Below are positions 59,201 through 64,000 of a stretch of 64,000 nt of DNA, piece after piece. Position numbers and translations under genes: made by a program. Position 1 is the stretch's first letter. Each line of letters begins with the position of its first letter. This DNA comes from SFEL01 sp963640685 (GTDB lineage: Bacteria; Bacillota; Clostridia; Christensenellales; CAG-138), in contig CAVIAA010000005.1 of assembly GCA_963640685.1 (NCBI GenBank), positions 28,808-92,807 of the forward strand, written 5' to 3'. The notes under the pieces were generated by a model. That model did no database searches. It was not told the origin of the DNA and was given only the letters and a program-made list of their open reading frames with translations.

Positions 59201-59377
59201 TTATATTATCCCGAAAAAGCTCAGAATGCTCTGCATAAGTTGAACTATAAGTGCGGTCGGAACCTTTTTATCCGTCTGGTTCACTGGGTTTGATTCTCCC
59301 GTATCGAAATGTTGAAAACCTTATTTGGCAAGAGCCGACAAGTCTTGACCGATGATGACGTAATCGGAGTTTGACAT
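59201..59377 (-). pseudogene. Short ORF interrupted by an in-frame stop, origin unknown
   Basis: An ATG at 59377, just below the helicase stop, opens MSNSDYVIIGQDLSALAK, then TAA at 59321-59323, after which the same frame continues GFQHFDTGESNPVNQTDKK and on to VQLMQSILSFFGII, ending at 59201. The two parts read like one small protein of about 58 codons with a nonsense codon. A second frame starts at the ATG overlapping the helicase stop (59381) and stays open for 37 codons. Neither is recognised. Confidence 0.3.
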
Positions 59378-59380
59378 TCA

Positions 59381-62302
59381 TTAAATCTCGTCAAGTTTGT
59401 ACTTGTGGTGTACATTACCGCAACACTGTATATATAAGCCATACGGTCCTAACTTTGCTTCCAAAGAGCAGTTGCAACGTGCACAATGTTGTCCTGTGCC
59501 GCCGTTACGATAAAAGTACCGTTCTACTAAATCCACATCTACAAGAGATGTTTTCCGACAGGCAGGATAACCTGTGCATCCAAGGAAAAACTTACCTTTC
59601 TTGCTTTTTTGAAGCTTCATTGGTTTTCCGCAAGATGGACATTTCTTATTTGCAAGGACATAGCTTGCAAAATTTTCTGTAATAGCCTTTCCCTCATCGT
59701 CCACCGTAATATACTTACTCTGATCCACGGTCTTACTCATCTCCATAAAGCCATACAGCGATACGGCTGTATACTTTCCCTCGAATCGAATAATCGGACG
59801 GTAATTCGTACGGAGAATACTGCCCTCCGATTTAAACTTGGCATCAGACGCAGGTACACCAAACCATACAATTCTTTTATCGATCAGAACCACTGGGTTA
59901 GCAAGGAACGGATTTTCAATTGCAAGAGGCTTCAATGCAGCCGGAAGGGAATGCTTGTTTTCGGCTCTTAAGAACACCGTTATGCCCTTTCCTTTGGCCT
60001 CTTGTAACGCAACCGAAAGCTGCCTCGCGTATTCGTCATCTACAGGCCTATCAGGAATATCAATCCTTATTTCGCGTTGTGCTGCCGCAATATCGCTCAG
60101 AAACTGATTGGTTCCTTCATTATTTTCAAAGAAACTCATCGGGCTGCCACTTATAGACTTACGCTGATGCGTCAGCTCAGTTCCTTTCAAGCAGCTCGGC
60201 TTTCTTCGCTGGGTTTCGATCATACGCTCAAACATGAGATTATTTGACAAATTCTTGTTATCCATATACGCAACATTTGCAACTCCAATAAACTTGCCCT
60301 TCGCTCGTGTCAAAGCAACATTAAATAATCTATTTGCGTAATTGTTTCCAGTAGAAGTCAACAACATTCCCGGATACGGCATGCGATAGCAATCCACTGC
60401 ATCATATACAATGACATCTTTTTCAGAACCCTGGAACTGATGAACAGTTGCACAGGAAATCGGCTTCAATTCCGGGTTTGCTTCCGCTATATCTCGTGCC
60501 ATTGCATGAAGAAGGCGCGACTGTGCATGATATGGTGTAATAATCCCGACCTCTTGAGTTTTAGCAGCTTCTAATGCCAAAGAGAAGGACATCAAGGCAC
60601 TAAGCACATTTACTCGCGAATTATCACCAGTCTTGATGCAAACTGACATCATGCCAGACAAATCCGCAAATGCTATTGCATAACCCGCAGCAGGATTCTG
60701 ATCTGCAACATTTTGACGGTTTCTCTCCATATCTTCAGCAGAACGGAGTAATCCACCATACATTGTCTGATTTGCAAAATCAGAAATGCGGGGATGCATA
60801 CGATATTGGGTATCCAACATACACAACCATTTATGGTTTCTCTCACTGTCTACAGCAGATGTAATTCCGCAGTACTGAAAGATATCTGCATTCAGCGGGG
60901 AAGTTCCGTTGCTCTGTACGATAGGAGGAAGTTGACGAAAGTCACCCATACAGATAAAATGCTTCTTTGCGAGGCTGGCAGAGAAGACGACCTGCGGGAT
61001 ATACGCCATGCTGGCTTCATCGAAAATTACTAAATCAAATTGACTGTCGCGAATAACACTATCTACAACAGCTTTTGAAACAGTAGTTGCAACAAACTTT
61101 GCGCTCTTTACTGTTTCCTTTTCTTCAATTGACAATTCGTTTCTGATCTGTGTAAGTCTTCGCCCGATTTCTACGCATCTCTGAGAGGTTCTTGACACCC
61201 TATTACGTTCAGTAATGAGCTCACGGCGCTCACGAAGAATTTCTGGGTGATTATGAATTGCCAAATTGTAAGAAGTCAAATACTCGTGCTCAAGTAAATC
61301 ATTTCTTCTTGCGTAGCCATATCGTACAAGGATTCCCGGCTCAATATGTGGTGACATTTTATAGACACGCATAATTGCGCCATCAACGGAAACATTGCTG
61401 TATGATAACATCAACACGCGGCTACCTTGCTCAATATGAGCCAAAGCAATCTTAGCCAAGGTCTGTGTCTTACCAGTTCCTGGAGGCCCCCAGATAAACG
61501 TAATTGGCTGGTTTTTTGACATTTTAACTGCTTCCTGCTGGCCACGAGTAATTTTTGAATTGCCATAGTCAATGGATTTCCGACCCTCGCAAATCAAAGC
61601 TTTAACTATCTCGGACGGATTGTTTCGCATATCGTCCAACCGTTCAATCAGGGCGCTTAACAGTCGCCAAGGCTCTGCTGAAAACTCCAGTGCAGGAATA
61701 TCTGCTCCCAAATCAGCACTGGAAGCGAGGATAATTGTGAAATCTTCACACCCTACTATATGACCCGGAATGCTTGTTTGTTCCTGCCAAATGCTAATCC
61801 GGGTTCCTTCCGGATACTTCAGCTCATCATCCGCTTCAAAGGTGTAAACATATCGTCCATTCTTAAACTCAATACGTTTACCATCAAAAATACGCTGCCG
61901 TTTACCACCAGTATTTTTGAGATAAACGACCTCTGAAGTAATCGCTCTTTTATATTCATCGCAAAATCCATCAACAGAGTTAAACAGGCGAAGTTCTACC
62001 GTTTTATTGGACTTGCCGATGCTTTCCTGCGCCTTTTCCACAAAGCGGCGTGCTTCTGCTTCTTCCATTTTCTGTTGCTTCTTTTGGCGTTCCTCTTCCT
62101 CATACCGTTTCACAGCTTCATCTGTCTTAACGGCTGCATCTGTATCTAATAGCTTTAGGAAAGTCTTAAAGCAGGAAGGATACAGGAATTTCTTTGTTTC
62201 AGGCTCAGACATGAACTTGACCGAAATATAGAACGCATCATGTTCTATGATAATGCCCTCCCCAAACTTATCGTGCTTTACTTTTTTTCCAATCAAGTCC
62301 AT
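59381..62302 (-). CDS. Large SF1 (UPF1/DNA2-like) helicase with degenerate PLD-like region and C-terminal zinc ribbons
   Basis: A 973-residue protein. In order: a small N-terminal beta domain (GKKVKHDKFGEGIIIEHD), a charged coiled stretch (about 55-95), a beta-rich region, an SF1B helicase core from about 250 with Walker A GPPGTGKTQ (about 272), Walker B DEAS (about 428), QYRMHPRISDF, QFQGSEKDVIVYD and NVALTRAKGK, then a region (about 725-880) resembling a phospholipase-D-like domain in which the HKD His is lost (NPVVLIDKRIVWFG), and two Cys4 ribbons of topoisomerase type (CPSCGKP...C..C and CARCNCS...CCG). AGGAGG precedes the ATG at 62302. Stand-alone helicases of this build are often found in accessory or defence contexts; no specific defence system is recognised around it. 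Confidence 0.82.
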   Translation of the reverse strand: MDLIGKKVKHDKFGEGIIIEHDAFYISVKFMSEPETKKFLYPSCFKTFLKLLDTDAAVKTDEAVKRYEEEERQKKQQKMEEAEARRFVEKAQESIGKSNKTVELRLFNSVDGFCDEYKRAITSEVVYLKNTGGKRQRIFDGKRIEFKNGRYVYTFEADDELKYPEGTRISIWQEQTSIPGHIVGCEDFTIILASSADLGADIPALEFSAEPWRLLSALIERLDDMRNNPSEIVKALICEGRKSIDYGNSKITRGQQEAVKMSKNQPITFIWGPPGTGKTQTLAKIALAHIEQGSRVLMLSYSNVSVDGAIMRVYKMSPHIEPGILVRYGYARRNDLLEHEYLTSYNLAIHNHPEILRERRELITERNRVSRTSQRCVEIGRRLTQIRNELSIEEKETVKSAKFVATTVSKAVVDSVIRDSQFDLVIFDEASMAYIPQVVFSASLAKKHFICMGDFRQLPPIVQSNGTSPLNADIFQYCGITSAVDSERNHKWLCMLDTQYRMHPRISDFANQTMYGGLLRSAEDMERNRQNVADQNPAAGYAIAFADLSGMMSVCIKTGDNSRVNVLSALMSFSLALEAAKTQEVGIITPYHAQSRLLHAMARDIAEANPELKPISCATVHQFQGSEKDVIVYDAVDCYRMPYPGMLLTSTGNNYANRLFNVALTRAKGKFIGVANVAYMDNKNLSNNLMFERMIETQRRKPSCLKGTELTHQRKSISGSPMSFFENNEGTNQFLSDIAAAQREIRIDIPDRPVDDEYARQLSVALQEAKGKGITVFLRAENKHSLPAALKPLAIENPFLANPVVLIDKRIVWFGVPASDAKFKSEGSILRTNYRPIIRFEGKYTAVSLYGFMEMSKTVDQSKYITVDDEGKAITENFASYVLANKKCPSCGKPMKLQKSKKGKFFLGCTGYPACRKTSLVDVDLVERYFYRNGGTGQHCARCNCSLEAKLGPYGLYIQCCGNVHHKYKLDEI

Positions 62303-62464
62303 TACATTTCCTCCTACCAATCAATAATCGACTGGCATAAATGACGAGCCGTCCAAACCGCTGACTGGGCTTGACAACGGTGCCGCAGCCACAGTCCCGC
62401 ACGGTCCTCTTTGCAAGCAGCGGGTATCCAGAAAGATTTCATTCCTCCATGCCGCCTCCGGAAG

Positions 62465-63115
62465 TCAGTTTCTGTCTTCTTTCATTTCACACCGCACCGT
62501 CATTCTGAACTGACCGCCGACCGTGCAGGTAAAGAGCGTCAGATCCCAGTCACCGCCGGTCATTTCCTCAATGGCGAAAGGAGAAAGCGTCTCCAGTTCG
62601 GCGACCTCATATCGGAACACGTTCCCGTCCATGTCGGTGAAGGTGACCTCATCGCCATGCGACAGGTTTTTCAAATACATGAAGTGGCTGCGATAGTTGT
62701 GGGCAGCGATGACCATGTTGTTCAGATACACGGAGCCGGCATAGCGGCAGGGCGCGATTTTCAGGCGTGGATAGCTCCATTCGCTGATGACCGGCAGCTC
62801 CAGCGACAGAACTGGTATCCGCAGCACGCCGATATATTGCTGTCCGTCGATCTCCTCCTCCGGCATCTCCATTTCCGGGTTCAGAGTATAGTCCGGGATA
62901 TAGACCTCCTCCGGTGACTCTTTGGATGGGAGCCCGGTCAGGCCGGTTTCCGCTTTCTCTTCCGCTTCCTCCTGCTCCGGCGTGAGCTGTTCCAGAACTG
63001 TACCGGCAGCCGCGCCCGCTTCCGCGTCGCTCCGGAGATTGTATACAGTAAGTAAAAGAGCCGCTGCCAGAAGCAGCAGCCCTATTGCCGTATAAATTTT
63101 TCCGCGTTTATTCAT
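62465..63115 (-). CDS. Sortase
   Basis: A 216-residue transpeptidase with an N-terminal membrane anchor (about 8-25), an acidic linker (about 45-85), and a sortase beta barrel with the catalytic His in VIAAHNYRSHF, the Cys in LTLFTCTVGG and the Arg near RMTVRC. It cleaves LPxTG-type signals and joins proteins to the wall or to pilin subunits. The TLFTC form and small size suggest class D/E or an accessory sortase rather than class A, but the class is unsure. It overlaps the LPQTG protein gene by eight bases, so that protein is its probable substrate. Confidence 0.88.
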   Translation of the reverse strand: MNKRGKIYTAIGLLLLAAALLLTVYNLRSDAEAGAAAGTVLEQLTPEQEEAEEKAETGLTGLPSKESPEEVYIPDYTLNPEMEMPEEEIDGQQYIGVLRIPVLSLELPVISEWSYPRLKIAPCRYAGSVYLNNMVIAAHNYRSHFMYLKNLSHGDEVTFTDMDGNVFRYEVAELETLSPFAIEEMTGGDWDLTLFTCTVGGQFRMTVRCEMKEDRN

Positions 63116-64000
63116 GATCTTTCTTCCTTCTGCTCAGCGCCCCTGCAATCAGGAACGCCAGCCCGCCGCAGGCAAGCACCGGCACCGGCCACCACAGAAC
63201 GCCGGTCTGCGGCAGCTTCTGCTTGTTCAGCGTGTTCGTCAGAACGAAGGTGTAGCCGTTCTGCCGGATACTGGACACATAGCCGGAGACGGATACCTCG
63301 CGGATTGTCCAGCTGATCTCTTTGCTGTTCTTATCGTATCTGGGGAGCTTGCTCCATGTGTATTGCCAGCTGTTTGTACTGCTGAGAGTCTGCGTGTCGT
63401 ATGCGATTCCATTTTGCAGCAGCATCACCTGCACGGACTGGGGGCGCTTGCTCTCGTAGCCCTTATCGTTCCACACCTTCACTACCGTGCGGGTCACGGT
63501 ATCGCTCCCCGGCTCATCGGGAGAGTAGGTGTTCGTCACGGTAAACGTGAGGCCGTCCTGCGTTATGCGTACCGTGTAATCCTCGAGCTCCTTTTCTGCG
63601 ACGCTCCAAACGACCTTGGCGCCGTTCTTGTTATATTCGGGGAGCTTTTCCCAGGTATAGCGCCAGTTGTTCGCAGCGTTCAGGGTCACTGTGTTATAGA
63701 CCGCCCCGTCCTTCAAAAGCTGGACGACGACCGATTTCGGGCGGGACTGCTCTACATCACCCTTCCAGACCTTGAGCACCTTACGCGTAACGGTTTTATC
63801 ATCCGGCGTGGGCAGGTTCTCCGTCCGGGTGTACTTGGGCGTTACCGTCACGTCATACGTCCATGCATCGCTTTGGGTATCCAGATTCGGCAGAGAGAGG
63901 AGAAACGGCTCGGTCGTGTAGGTATAGCCGTCCTGCACCAGCTGACGGCCTACGACCAGATACAGCCCCGGCTTGAGGCTCGATTTTTGATTTGGAAAAG
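63108..64000 (-). CDS. LPQTG cell-wall-anchored pilin-like protein with Cna-B repeats (5' end outside window)
   Basis: The frame is open to the right edge, so the N-terminus is missing. The visible 297 residues contain the end of a pilin-type domain (SSLKPGLYLVVGRQLVQDGY, then PFLLSLPN) and two tandem Cna-B repeats of about 85 residues, each beginning VxKVWxxxxxxxRPxSVxVxLL and carrying the isopeptide-type Glu (WSVAEKELEDYTV, WTIREVSVSGY). The C-terminus has LPQTG, a hydrophobic helix and RRKKDHE. This is a wall- or pilus-anchored adhesin assembled by the sortase encoded directly downstream. Confidence 0.9.
   Translation of the reverse strand, partial: FPNQKSSLKPGLYLVVGRQLVQDGYTYTTEPFLLSLPNLDTQSDAWTYDVTVTPKYTRTENLPTPDDKTVTRKVLKVWKGDVEQSRPKSVVVQLLKDGAVYNTVTLNAANNWRYTWEKLPEYNKNGAKVVWSVAEKELEDYTVRITQDGLTFTVTNTYSPDEPGSDTVTRTVVKVWNDKGYESKRPQSVQVMLLQNGIAYDTQTLSSTNSWQYTWSKLPRYDKNSKEISWTIREVSVSGYVSSIRQNGYTFVLTNTLNKQKLPQTGVLWWPVPVLACGGLAFLIAGALSRRKKDHE

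Overview
The window reads as a chromosomal segment of a spore-forming, Gram-positive (monoderm) anaerobe of the class Clostridia, most likely a gut Oscillospirales-type organism. The support is spoIVA plus a SpoIVFA/SpoIVFB-like pair (sporulation), a Bacillus/Clostridium-like order miaB-ylbF-mutS-mutL-miaA-hfq, a Firmicutes-type LexA operator, an LPxTG surface protein with its sortase, and lipobox lipoproteins. Core genes favour the Ile codon ATA. A run of ten N at 49772-49781 shows that this is a scaffolded draft, probably metagenome-assembled.

1-16 kb: the end of a tyrosine recombinase, a small Cys-rich protein divergent from lexA with SOS boxes between them, then a minus-strand housekeeping operon (miaB, YlbF-like, mutS, mutL, miaA, hfq, PLP enzyme). 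A seven-tRNA cluster, an AEC transporter, a lone tRNA-Pro(GGG), spoIVA, der and a YitT-type membrane protein follow. 16-30 kb: two minus-strand tRNAs, RNase G, then an envelope operon (FHA, FtsW, class B PBP, pgi, RodA, SpoIVFA-like, SpoIVFB-like). Next come a small lipoprotein, a frameshifted secreted protein, a GntR/FCD regulator, a class A PBP and a DnaJ/DUF5685 pair under a promoter carrying a perfect palindrome.

31-44 kb: two plus-strand nutrient operons. The first is a BMP-type nucleoside ABC importer followed directly by thymidine kinase, an uptake and salvage unit. The second is pstSCAB-phoU-phoP-phoR, preceded by an 11-bp-periodic PhoP box. A DUF1002 secreted protein lies between them.

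44-64 kb is accessory in character: an M19 dipeptidase with a DUF819 membrane protein, an O6-alkylguanine methyltransferase, an HxlR remnant, and a large minus-strand sugar operon (59.1 to 47.8 kb). From its promoter the operon encodes a HAD phosphatase, an unrecognised enzyme, a PfkB/HldE-type kinase, a GmhA-like SIS isomerase, a ROK kinase, a LacI regulator, a ribose-type ABC importer, a Gfo/Idh/MocA dehydrogenase and a TIM-barrel isomerase/lyase. A perfect LacI/cre-type palindrome sits just downstream of its promoter. I rate this operon as the best candidate for an undescribed system: it combines heptose-phosphate-like enzymes with an oxidoreductase/TIM-barrel pair of the kind used in oxidative glycoside cleavage, plus one enzyme I cannot place. 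The window closes with a large SF1 helicase with a degenerate PLD-like region and C-terminal zinc ribbons, a sortase, and the C-terminal part of an LPQTG pilin-like protein with Cna-B repeats.
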